Of a DNA stretch of 64,000 nt, positions 56,474 through 64,000 are shown piece after piece. The notes beneath the pieces are model-generated. The model did no database searches. It saw only the letters and a list, made by a program, of their open reading frames with translations, and was not told the origin of the DNA. Made by a program: the position numbers and the translations under genes. Within the stretch, counting starts at the first letter, position 1, and the number at the start of each line of letters is the position of its first letter. The stretch covers positions 1,426,001 to 1,490,000 of the forward strand of contig JAWKUN010000003.1 of assembly GCA_041398565.1 (NCBI GenBank), read 5' to 3'. This DNA comes from DATGPD01 sp041398565. GTDB lineage: Bacteria > Planctomycetota > UBA1135 > UBA2386.

Positions 56474-56594
56474 TTCGTCGCCTCCCGCGCGGCAGCGTCG
56501 CTCGCATCGGGTTCTCGGCCGCGCCGCCCAGCCTCGGCGCTGCCCCGGCGGCGCGGTGGATTCCACGTCCCGGACGTCTTGGCCAGGGGAGACC

Positions 56595-56621
56595 TTGCCC
56601 GCTCACCCAGCGTGCTATATT
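56595..56621 (+). promoter_or_regulatory. Candidate promoter of radical SAM gene
   Basis: TTGCCC (56595-56600), a short 15-bp spacer and TATATT (56616-56621) lie 36 bp upstream of the ATG at 56658. The -10 is strong against a GC-rich background; the -35 and spacing are weaker. Confidence 0.4.
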
Positions 56622-56657
56622 CCCGAGCCTCCTCGCGCCTGCACCCGTGCCGCCTGC

Positions 56658-58223
56658 ATGCAGATCCAGCTCATCCAACCGCCGGTCTACATCAACAAGA
56701 ACGGGCTGACCGCGCTGCGACCGAGTCTTCCGCTGGGGCTTGCCTACATCGCCGCCACGCTGCGCCAGGACGGCCACCAGATCGGTGTCATCGATGCGTT
56801 GGGTGAGGCGCCAGAGCGCACCGTGCCGGAGGGTGACATCTGGCGGCTGGGGCTGTCGCCCGACGAGATCGTCGAGCGCATCGACGACACGACGCAGGCC
56901 GTCGGGGTCACCAACATGTGGTCCTACTCGTGGCCGATCGTGCGCGAGTTGCTGCACAAGATCCGCGCCCGCTTCCCGCGCTTGACGATCGTCTGCGGTG
57001 GCGAGCACTTCACCGCCACCACCGAGCTGTCGATGCAGCAAGCGCCCATCGACTACATCGTGCGCGGCGAGGGCGAAGAGACCGCGACGGCGTTGTTCCG
57101 GGCCCTGGAGATGGGCATCGACACCTCGGTGATCCCGGGGATCGCTTATCGCGATGCCGACGGCAAGATCGTGGTCAACAAGAGCCGCGACCGCATCAAG
57201 AACATCGACGAGATCCCGTGGCCGGCCTGGGACCTCTTCGACGTCCGTGCCTACGACGAGCACAAGTTCGTGGCCGGGATCCACTACGGCCGCACGGTGC
57301 CGATCCTCGCCACGCGCGGTTGCCCCTACCAGTGCACCTACTGCAGCTCGCCGGGCATGTGGACGACGCGCTGGTACGCGCGCACGCCGCAGGACGTCGC
57401 TTCAGAGATCGAGGCCTACGTCAAGCAGTTCGGGGCCACCAACTTCCCGTTCCAGGATCTCACTGCCATCCTCAAGCGCGATTGGGTGGTGGAGTTCACC
57501 GACGAGATCAGCAGGCGCGGGCTGAAGATCACCTGGCAGCTCCCCGCCGGCACGCGCAGCGAGGTGTTCGACGAGGAGGTAGCCAAGCGTCTCTACGAGT
57601 CGGGCTGTCGCTCGGTGAACTTCGCGCCCGAGTCCGGCTCGGAGCGGACGCGCAAGCACATGAAGAAGATGCTGACCGACGAGAAGCTCTTCCGGGCCGT
57701 CAACGCGGCGACGAAGGCGGGGCTCAACGTCGGTTGCTTCCTGGTGCTGGGCTACCCGACCGACGAGGCGGTGGACATGAAGGCGACGGCGAAGATGATC
57801 CGCCGTCTGGCGCGCGCCGGGGTCGACGACGTGTCTGCCGGGTTCTTCTTCCCGTTGCCCAACACCGAGATCACCCGCGAGCTGGAGAAAGAGGGTCGCA
57901 TCCACCTGGACGACGACTTCCTCAAGCTCCCGGTCTACGTGCACAACAAGTACATGACGAACGAGCGCAACTACTGCCGGAGCCTCACGGCCAAGCAGAT
58001 GACGCGCTGGAAGTACTGGATCGTCGCCAACTTCTACCTGACGTCGTTCGTCACGCGCCCTGGCCGCGTGTTCCGCATCTTCTGGAACTTCCTCCGCGGC
58101 AAGGAGAGTTCGAAGATGGAGTCGTTCCTCAACGAGACGAAGCGCAAGTTCGTGATGCGCCTGCGCGGCAAGAAGGCGGGCAAGCCGACTGCGGTGACGG
58201 TGAAGGAAGGCGTCGGGGTCTAG
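56658..58223 (+). CDS. B12-binding radical SAM enzyme
   Basis: 521 aa from the ATG at 56658. The N-terminal 180 residues form a cobalamin-binding domain (LRPSLPLGLAYIAATLRQDG, VGVTNMWSYSWPIVRELL, YIVRGEGEETATALF). The radical SAM domain begins with the 4Fe-4S motif RGCPYQCTYCSSPG (CxxxCxxC). It continues with FAPESGSERTRKHMKKMLTD and LNVGCFLVLGYPTDEAVDMK. A C-terminal tail is basic. The BchE-like family methylates or cyclises unreactive carbons, often in lipid or antibiotic synthesis; the product here is unknown. The neighbours are unrelated by function. Confidence 0.92.
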   Translation: MQIQLIQPPVYINKNGLTALRPSLPLGLAYIAATLRQDGHQIGVIDALGEAPERTVPEGDIWRLGLSPDEIVERIDDTTQAVGVTNMWSYSWPIVRELLHKIRARFPRLTIVCGGEHFTATTELSMQQAPIDYIVRGEGEETATALFRALEMGIDTSVIPGIAYRDADGKIVVNKSRDRIKNIDEIPWPAWDLFDVRAYDEHKFVAGIHYGRTVPILATRGCPYQCTYCSSPGMWTTRWYARTPQDVASEIEAYVKQFGATNFPFQDLTAILKRDWVVEFTDEISRRGLKITWQLPAGTRSEVFDEEVAKRLYESGCRSVNFAPESGSERTRKHMKKMLTDEKLFRAVNAATKAGLNVGCFLVLGYPTDEAVDMKATAKMIRRLARAGVDDVSAGFFFPLPNTEITRELEKEGRIHLDDDFLKLPVYVHNKYMTNERNYCRSLTAKQMTRWKYWIVANFYLTSFVTRPGRVFRIFWNFLRGKESSKMESFLNETKRKFVMRLRGKKAGKPTAVTVKEGVGV

Positions 58224-58271
58224 CCCGGGCTCGCGCACGCTGCCGAGGCGTCAGTTTCGACGCGCGGGCGG

Positions 58272-58730
58272 CTACCAGAGCGGCTTGCCGGCGGCGCGGA
58301 CGGCGCTGCCGAGTTGCCCAGCGATCGTCCGGGCGTCGGCGATCAACTGATCACGGGTGCGTCCGTTGCTCTTCAGGGTCACGCCGGCAGCGGCGATGCG
58401 ATGACCATTCGTGTCGGCGATGGGCAGCGTGACGTCCAGGTTGTCGCCTTCCTCGAGCACGGACTCCTTGCCGTCCTTCACGGCGGCGATGTCTTCGGGG
58501 TCGGATGGCTTGCCACACTTGTCGGCGGACGTGCTGGCGATCGCTTTCATCTGCGCTTCACCCTGAGGCATCGCGTGCAGGGTGAGCCGCACGAGGCTCG
58601 GGTAGTTGGCTGCCACGGACTGCAGCGCTTGCTGCGCCGAAGCGAACTTCTCATTGCCGCCCGTCCCTTGGCAGCCCACGGCGGTCAATGTGACGAGCGA
58701 GAGCAAGACACCTGCGAGTTTGCTGACCAT
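58272..58730 (-). CDS. Small exported lipoprotein, unknown
   Basis: 152 aa from the ATG at 58730; the frame extends to 58766 but that part is less signal-like. The signal peptide (LAGVLLSLVTLTAVGC) fits a lipoprotein with the Cys in AVGC. The mature part is helical and charged (ASAQQALQSVAANYPSLVRL, DQLIADARTIAGQLGSAVRA). No family is recognised. It is convergent with the radical SAM gene. I see no operon. Confidence 0.68.
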   Translation of the reverse strand: MVSKLAGVLLSLVTLTAVGCQGTGGNEKFASAQQALQSVAANYPSLVRLTLHAMPQGEAQMKAIASTSADKCGKPSDPEDIAAVKDGKESVLEEGDNLDVTLPIADTNGHRIAAAGVTLKSNGRTRDQLIADARTIAGQLGSAVRAAGKPLW

Positions 58731-59009
58731 GCGCCAGAGTTTCGTGACCGGATTCAGCAGTGGCAAGGCGTGGCCGGCGATTCGCGTGCACAGGACTCTC
58801 GCCCCAGGCGTCGGTAGGCGTGGGCTCGACCATGCGGTACCGATGACAGCCGAGCCGGACTCCTACGCCCAACTCCGAATGCGGCGCCGTTGCGCACGCG
58901 CCGAGGCCAGCACGGCGCCGACGCTTCATCCCGCTCCGGTGTCGCCGAAGACCCGGCGACGACGGCAGGCTCGCCATCACGCCCTGGCCACCTCGCTGGC
59001 CCGAGCGCT

Positions 59010-60236
59010 ATGACGGGGAAGCGCGTGTCCGCTCCCGCTCTCGACCGACTGCTCGATCTGCTGCGCGAGTCGTTCTCCGCCAGCACTCTGGTCAAAGCGA
59101 CCCTGTCCGCACCGCGCGCGCCGACAGCGGACCTGCGCCGCCTGACGCTGCGCCCGGTCTCGCTCCGCGTCGGCAGGCGCTTGTCGTGCACGTGGCGCTA
59201 CGGTCGCCGCGACGTCACCAAGAATCTGCCCCTCGACGATGCGCTGGCGCTGGTGCGGCAGGCCCTGGCCGACGACTTCGGTTGTGCGCACGTCTTCACC
59301 ACCGAGGCCACCGCGCAGTTCGAGGTGCGCCCCGGACGCATGCCGCGCCTGCGCCTGACATCGCCCCAGCACGACGAGCCACCTTCGCTCGCGCACGACC
59401 GACGCAAGCGCCGGGTGTTGGCGCCCGGCGCGCGCTCCTGGCTCGAGGCGCTCGGGGTGTCCGACAGCGAGGGGCGGACCAAGCGTGGCATGGAGGGCAA
59501 GTTGCGCCAGATCGACAAGTTCGTGGAGCTGCTGGCGCACCATCTGCCGCCGCACCTGCGCGCACGGGCCGGACCGTTGCGGATCGTCGACATGGGAGCA
59601 GGCAAGGGCTACCTCACCTTCGCGACGGCGGCGTGGTTGCAGCAAGAAGGCGTGGCAGCCGAGGTGCGCGGCATCGAGGCCCGTTCCGAACTGGTCGACC
59701 TGGGAAACGCGGCAGCGGAGGAGCACGGGCTGTCGAACCTGCGCTTCGAAGTGGGCACCATCGCGACCATCCCGCCGGTCGCGGCCGACGTGGTGCTGGC
59801 GTTGCACGCCTGCGATACCGCTACCGACGATGCCCTCGCCCGCGCCGTCGCCGCGGGCGCACAACTGATTCTTGCGTCGCCATGCTGCCACAAGGAGGTA
59901 CGGCCGCAGCTTCGGGCCCCGGCCGAGCTGATGTCGATCCTGCGCCACGGCATCCTGCGCGAGAGGCAAGCGGAGATCGTCACCGATGCGTTGCGTGCGG
60001 CGTTGCTCGAGGCCGCGGGCTACGCCGTGGACGTGATCGAGTTCGTCGCTTCGGAGCATTCGGCGAAGAACCTGCTGCTCGTGGCGACGCGACGCCGAGA
60101 CAGCGACCACTTGCCCGAGGACCGTCGCCTCGCGCAGAGGGCGGATGCGGCGCGGGCGGCCCAGGCTCTCGCACGCGCGTTCGACGTGACCCAGCAGACT
60201 CTGGCCGCCAGCCTCGGCATCGGTCTGGACGCCTGA
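59010..60236 (+). CDS. SAM-dependent methyltransferase, Methyltransf_32-like
   Basis: 408 aa from the ATG at 59010. The N-terminal 180 residues are basic and may bind nucleic acid (RLTLRPVSLRVGRRL, YGRRDVTKNL). The SAM-binding loop is IVDMGAGKGYLTFATAAWL, followed by VRGIEARSELVDLGNAAAEE and, near the active site, ALHACDTATDDALARAVAA and ASPCCHKEVRP, typical of the METTL25/Methyltransf_32 group. Members are suspected or known RNA methyltransferases; the substrate here is not known. The C-terminal 60 residues are Arg/Asp-rich and helical. Confidence 0.87.
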   Translation: MTGKRVSAPALDRLLDLLRESFSASTLVKATLSAPRAPTADLRRLTLRPVSLRVGRRLSCTWRYGRRDVTKNLPLDDALALVRQALADDFGCAHVFTTEATAQFEVRPGRMPRLRLTSPQHDEPPSLAHDRRKRRVLAPGARSWLEALGVSDSEGRTKRGMEGKLRQIDKFVELLAHHLPPHLRARAGPLRIVDMGAGKGYLTFATAAWLQQEGVAAEVRGIEARSELVDLGNAAAEEHGLSNLRFEVGTIATIPPVAADVVLALHACDTATDDALARAVAAGAQLILASPCCHKEVRPQLRAPAELMSILRHGILRERQAEIVTDALRAALLEAAGYAVDVIEFVASEHSAKNLLLVATRRRDSDHLPEDRRLAQRADAARAAQALARAFDVTQQTLAASLGIGLDA

Positions 60237-60430
60237 GTCGCGTCGCCTCCGAGGACCGGTGCGGCCTCCTGGCGCGGCTTCCCGCGCGCGCTTGCAAGTT
60301 CCATCGACTTGCCCGCTCGGCCTGACCGAGGGCCGTCGGTGGCGCGCCGCGGGGAGGCGCCGCGGCGGCTGGGTGGGCTCCGGGCGAACACGAACTCGCA
60401 CGGTGGACGCCCAGCCCGTAGACAGACGGC

Positions 60431-62149
60431 GTGCGAAGCCTCCTCCCCGCCGTCTTCCCGCGCCTGACGCTTCTCGCGGCCGCTGTCCAGGTGATGCCGA
60501 TGGCGGCGCAAGCGCCGCCGATCGCGGAGCGCATCAGGGCCGAGGGGCTCGAGCACAGCCAGGTGATGTCGTTCCAAGACGAGCTGTGCCACGCGATCGG
60601 ACACCGCTTGACCGGGTCCGACAACATGACGCGCGCCTGCGAGTGGGCGCGTGCCCACTTCGCCGCGATGGGCCTCGAGGCGCGTCTGGAGGTGTGGGAC
60701 GAGTGGCGGCTCGCTTGGAACCGCGAGGAGTGGATGGGGCGCATCCTCGCACCCGAAGCGATCGAGCTGCAGGTGGCGACGCCAGCGTGGTCGGCTGGGA
60801 CTCTCGGTCAGCCCAAGGGCACGCTCGTACCCTTGCCTCGCAAGGACGAGGCCGTGGCCGCGCTACTCGAGGGCGACGAGAAGTACTGGGTGTGGGGGCC
60901 ACGGCCTTCGCTGCAGAGCAACGGTTGGAAGCGTCTGCAGCCGCTGATCGACGCCGGTCGCCTGTTGGGCACCGCGCAGTCGGCGAAGTCCACCGGCTAC
61001 ACCGACAAGCGCTACCCGAACCAGATTCGTGTGTTCGGCGACAGCAACGTGGCGCGCGGGGCCTGGGAGTCGCGCCCGACGATTCCTCACATCGTCGTGC
61101 GCGACGATCAGGCCGTGCGCATCGAAGAGCTTCTGCAGGGCTCGCAGAAGGTGACGGCGCAGTTCGAGATCCGCAATCGGTTCCGCAAGGGGCCGATCGC
61201 GCTGACCAATGTCGTCGCCGACCTCGTCGGCAGCGAGAAGCCCGACGAGATGGTGATCGTGTGCGCGCACCTGGACTCGTGGCACCAGGCCGCCGGTGCC
61301 ACCGACAACGGGACCGGTACCTGCAGCACGCTGGAGTGCGCACGCATCCTCACCGCGGCGGGTGCGCGACCCAGGCGCACCATCCGCTTCTGTCTGTGGA
61401 CTGGCGAGGAACAGGGCCTGCTCGGCTCCAAGAAGTACGTCGTGCAGCACCGCCAAGAGATGGGCAGGGTGTCGGCCGTGTTCAACCACGACTCCGGCAC
61501 CAACTGGGTGCACGCGCTGACCGTGGCGGAGTCGATGCGTGCCGACTTCGAGAACGCCCTGGCGCCCGTGATGCGCCTCGCGTCGCCGCAGCAGGGCTTC
61601 GAAGGTCCGGTGTTCGAGCTGACGGTGAAGGACACCATCCCGGGTTCGGGCGGCGGTTCCGACCACGCTTCCTTCCTCGCCGCCGGCGTACCGGCTTGGC
61701 CCTGGAGTCTGCGCGGTGAGTCGCAGTACGGCTACGGCTGGCACTCGCAGTGGGACACCTACGACCTCGTGATTCCGCCCTATCAGGCGCACAACGCGAC
61801 GGTGTTCGCGATGGTGGCACTCGGCATCGCCGATCGACCCGAGCTGCTGTCGCGGGACGGATTGGGAAAGGCGCGGCCAGCACAGGACGCGACCGCGCTC
61901 ACCGAGGGCCGGCTCGGCGTCAGCCTCGACGGCGTCAAGGTCACCAAGGTGGAGCCGGACGGACTCGCACAGCGTGCCGGCGTCCAGGTCGGCGACACCT
62001 TCGAGGAAGTGCAGGGCATGCCGGTGTCGCAGCCGGTCGACATCTGGCGCATCGTGCGCGAACTCGGCGACGGCGACGAGGTGCGCTTCGTCGTGCAACG
62101 CGGCGGCAAGAGCGTCGAGCTGCGCGTGCCTGCCGCAGTCAAACGCTGA
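60431..62149 (+). CDS. Second exported M28-family metallopeptidase with PDZ domain
   Basis: 572 aa from a GTG at 60431 with signal peptide LTLLAAAVQVMPMAAQ. The M28 catalytic residues are in VCAHLDSWHQAAGATDNGTG, LWTGEEQGLLGSKKYV, VFNHDSGTNW, GSGGGSDHASFLAAGVPAW and GWHSQWDTYD. A C-terminal PDZ-like domain follows (LAQRAGVQVGDTFEEVQGMP). Over the first 90 mature residues it is about half identical to the M28 protein at 43700, including IGHRLTGS and LQVAT. It lacks the Arg-Gly-rich loops of that paralogue. It may trim peptides in the periplasm. No operon partner is evident. Confidence 0.93.
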   Translation: MRSLLPAVFPRLTLLAAAVQVMPMAAQAPPIAERIRAEGLEHSQVMSFQDELCHAIGHRLTGSDNMTRACEWARAHFAAMGLEARLEVWDEWRLAWNREEWMGRILAPEAIELQVATPAWSAGTLGQPKGTLVPLPRKDEAVAALLEGDEKYWVWGPRPSLQSNGWKRLQPLIDAGRLLGTAQSAKSTGYTDKRYPNQIRVFGDSNVARGAWESRPTIPHIVVRDDQAVRIEELLQGSQKVTAQFEIRNRFRKGPIALTNVVADLVGSEKPDEMVIVCAHLDSWHQAAGATDNGTGTCSTLECARILTAAGARPRRTIRFCLWTGEEQGLLGSKKYVVQHRQEMGRVSAVFNHDSGTNWVHALTVAESMRADFENALAPVMRLASPQQGFEGPVFELTVKDTIPGSGGGSDHASFLAAGVPAWPWSLRGESQYGYGWHSQWDTYDLVIPPYQAHNATVFAMVALGIADRPELLSRDGLGKARPAQDATALTEGRLGVSLDGVKVTKVEPDGLAQRAGVQVGDTFEEVQGMPVSQPVDIWRIVRELGDGDEVRFVVQRGGKSVELRVPAAVKR

Positions 62150-62162
62150 CGGGTGCGGACGA

Positions 62163-62687
62163 CTACCGTGCGGCGCGACGCCCGAGTGCGCGTCCCAGCG
62201 TGACCAGCGGTCCCACCAGGGCGCCGACGGTCGCCCGGAGGCAGGCCAGAGGCAGTGCCAGCGGCCACGCCAGGCCCGCGGGCATGCCCGCGGTTGCATG
62301 GACCGGATCCTTGGCGCGCCACAGGACGTGGCGGACGATGTTGCCGAGGCTCCACGCGAACAGGCCCCGCTCGGTCGCCACTTCCCGGACTCGCACTCGC
62401 GCCAGGGCGAACGCCAGCTTGCTGGGCCAGTGGCTGTGCGACCCGGTCCAGGCGACGACCCCGTGGTCGAACGGCTGCCGCCGCAGTGCGCGCACGAAGT
62501 CCCGCCGGCTGCCCTGCGGCTTGTCGTCGAGCAGCTCGGCCCCCTCCAGTTCGCGGGCGCAGACCTGCCGGTGCGTGGCGCGGAGGATCACGGTCAGGTC
62601 GGCCTCGGGCCACCGGCGGCGCGTCGCTGCGGCGAGGCGGTGCGCGTCCTCGGGCAGGCACGACAGCACGAGCAGCACGCGGGTCAC
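62163..62687 (-). CDS. Glycan-cluster protein, Rossmann-like, unknown
   Basis: 174 aa. The N-terminal strand MTRVLLVLSCLPEDAHRLAA and LRRQPFDHGVVAWTGSHSHW, followed by KLAFALARVRVREVATERG, look like one Rossmann half of a GT-B glycosyltransferase (heptosyltransferase-like), as found beside polysaccharide genes. The C-terminal 45 residues are hydrophobic (PAGLAWPLALPLACLRATVG), suggesting membrane attachment. Its start overlaps the stop of the GT4 gene by 4 bp, so the two are probably co-translated. The enzymatic role is uncertain because the second GT-B domain is absent. Confidence 0.65.
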   Translation of the reverse strand: MTRVLLVLSCLPEDAHRLAAATRRRWPEADLTVILRATHRQVCARELEGAELLDDKPQGSRRDFVRALRRQPFDHGVVAWTGSHSHWPSKLAFALARVRVREVATERGLFAWSLGNIVRHVLWRAKDPVHATAGMPAGLAWPLALPLACLRATVGALVGPLVTLGRALGRRAAR

Positions 62688-63928
62688 GGCGTCGGCCTCC
62701 GCGTGACGAGGACATCGCGGTACACCGCCTCGTACTTGGCCGCCATCGCCACCGAAGTGTGGTGTTGCTCGACCAGCGCGCGTCCGGCTCGACCGAGGCG
62801 AGTGCGTTCAGCGGCATCGGCGAGGATGCGCACGCAGCCGGTGGCGAGGGCGGCGGCGTCGGTGGCGACCACGTAGTGCTCCGCCGGCTTGCCGGCGATT
62901 CCGGTGAGGGCGAGTGGGGTTCCGACGACCGGTCGTCCCCAGGCGAGAGCTTCGAGGATCTTGCTGCGCATGCCGCCACCGTGGCGCAGGGGGGCGAGGA
63001 AGCACGCGGCTTCGCGAACCTCGGCTTCCAGATCGGCGACGAAGCCGCAGACGTCCACCCCCGGCAGCGCCGCCAGCGATGCCAGGCGTCGCTGAGGGTC
63101 GTGCCCGACCAGGCGCAGGCGCGCATCCTTGATCGCCGCGCGCACCTGGGGCAGCACCTGGCGCGCCGCGAACTCGGCGGCGTCGACGTTGGGGTCGTGG
63201 GCGTACGAGCCGACGAAGAGCAGCGTGGGTGACGTGCTCGGCGGTTGTGGAGCCAGGCGCTCGGCATCGATGCCATTGGTGACGACGACCGGGGAGAAGC
63301 GCGGGTGGCTGCGCCGCAAGGTGTCGGCGTCGGCCTCCGTCATGCAGACGAGGCGCGCGAACGGACGCAGGAGGCGCCGTTCCATGTTGACGGCGCGGGC
63401 GCGCTCGTGCGCGCGCGCCAGCGGCCCGCCCTTCTGCGTCCACGCCGCCTGCGCCAGGGGCTCGTGCACGACGTGCACGCTCGCCAGGTCGTCGAGCAGC
63501 CCTTCGCACACGTAGGCCATCTCGACGTAGTCGACCTGCACCACGTCGAACGCCGTGGTCGCGAGAACTTCGGCGACGCGGCGGCGGATCCCGGCGTCGC
63601 TGTAGTCGCGCCGGAAGCCTGCGGGGTCCTGGTGCCACAGATCGACGCGAGCCGGGTCCCGCGTCAGGAGCAGAGTCTCGACGCGTGCGACGTGGGGCGC
63701 CAGCTCTTCCGCCTTCGCTGCCATGGCCGGCGTTTCGGCCAGGGCGAGGACGGTCACGTGGTGGCGGCGACCGAGCTGGCGCAGCAACTCGAACTGCACC
63801 CAAGAGCCATCGGCGTCGCGGCGCGGCACGCGCGCCAGCAACATCAGCAGGCGCAGGCGATCTTCGGGCGCGACGTGCTGAGCTTGGGCGCGTTCGCAAC
63901 GGTGGCGGCTGTGTGCGAGCGCGAGCAC
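62684..63928 (-). CDS. Glycosyltransferase, GT4-type
   Basis: 414 aa from a GTG at 63928, though the frame remains open to the window edge and the real start may be outside. The N-terminal GT-B half shows RLRLLMLLARVP and AYVCEGLLDDLASVHVVHEP. The donor-binding half has ATLLFVGS-like TLLFVGSYAHDPNVDAAEFA, VGHDPQRRLASLAAL, and the GT4 motif GGGMRSKILEALAWGRPVVG with the conserved Glu. It should transfer a sugar from a nucleotide-sugar donor to a lipid or glycan. It overlaps the next small gene by 4 bp. Upstream residues to 64000 show no clear other gene. Confidence 0.88.
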   Translation of the reverse strand: MLALAHSRHRCERAQAQHVAPEDRLRLLMLLARVPRRDADGSWVQFELLRQLGRRHHVTVLALAETPAMAAKAEELAPHVARVETLLLTRDPARVDLWHQDPAGFRRDYSDAGIRRRVAEVLATTAFDVVQVDYVEMAYVCEGLLDDLASVHVVHEPLAQAAWTQKGGPLARAHERARAVNMERRLLRPFARLVCMTEADADTLRRSHPRFSPVVVTNGIDAERLAPQPPSTSPTLLFVGSYAHDPNVDAAEFAARQVLPQVRAAIKDARLRLVGHDPQRRLASLAALPGVDVCGFVADLEAEVREAACFLAPLRHGGGMRSKILEALAWGRPVVGTPLALTGIAGKPAEHYVVATDAAALATGCVRILADAAERTRLGRAGRALVEQHHTSVAMAAKYEAVYRDVLVTRRPTP

Positions 63929-64000
63929 GTCTCGGTCGGTCCGCGGCGCAGTGCGGCGCGTGCGCAGACGAGCGCGCAGAGCGGCCGGCAGCCGCCACAG

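Overview
The window is high-GC bacterial chromosome, very probably from the Planctomycetota. The 16S gene carries a planctomycete-type GGCTGCAGTCGAG stretch. The protein-coding content also fits: two very large membrane-anchored Ser/Thr kinases, one of them coupled to an ECF sigma factor; a fused LpxC-FabZ protein; a one-Cys sulfatase; and several exported beta-rich proteins that share a C-terminal module. This assignment is inferred from gene content and from reading the 16S, not from a database search.

Layout. 1-3070: start of an OprB-type porin (cut by the left edge), divergent from a chemoreceptor gene whose stop codon lies inside an array of four 184-bp repeats (3069-3804). 4068-9948: a polytopic membrane protein, a giant Ser/Thr kinase and an overlapping exported lipoprotein. 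10166-14527 (minus strand): a methyltransferase, a lipoprotein gene with a near-perfect TetR-type operator in its leader, a TetR regulator and a TPR-like lipoprotein. 14920-19480: ECF sigma factor, Ser/Thr kinase-TPR protein and exported protein, each overlapping the next by ATGA. 19512-23678: AcpS, then FKBP isomerase, Skp-like chaperone, LpxC-FabZ and a Gfo/Idh oxidoreductase, an envelope and lipid A block. 23693-23950: a candidate structured RNA with its own promoter, followed by an L,D-transpeptidase. 25290-30650: a complete rRNA operon (16S, tRNA-Ile, tRNA-Ala, 23S, 5S) with promoter and terminator. 31212-33071: a hybrid histidine kinase.

33102-39104 (minus strand) holds an exported protein, a HAD 5'-nucleotidase, RtcA and RtcB (RNA end processing and ligation), a DapA-family aldolase and a small conserved protein. 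Class II fumarase follows on the plus strand. 40597-49489 contains two overlapping exported beta-propeller genes, an M28 peptidase with a PDZ domain, a TraB-like lipoprotein, and the DUF3482 GTPase/DUF2868 membrane-protein pair. 49619-50754 is an Xre-RES toxin-antitoxin module. The remainder holds a DMT-family transporter, a sulfatase, two exported proteins, a B12-binding radical SAM enzyme, small exported proteins, a Methyltransf_32-like methyltransferase, a second M28-PDZ peptidase, and a glycosyltransferase pair at the right edge.

The most unusual items are the branched RNA candidate upstream of the L,D-transpeptidase, the 184-bp array with nested hairpins, the recurrent C-terminal module of the exported proteins, promoters placed directly on start codons (fumC, sulfatase, antitoxin), and the pairing of a GnnA-like oxidoreductase with LpxC-FabZ.
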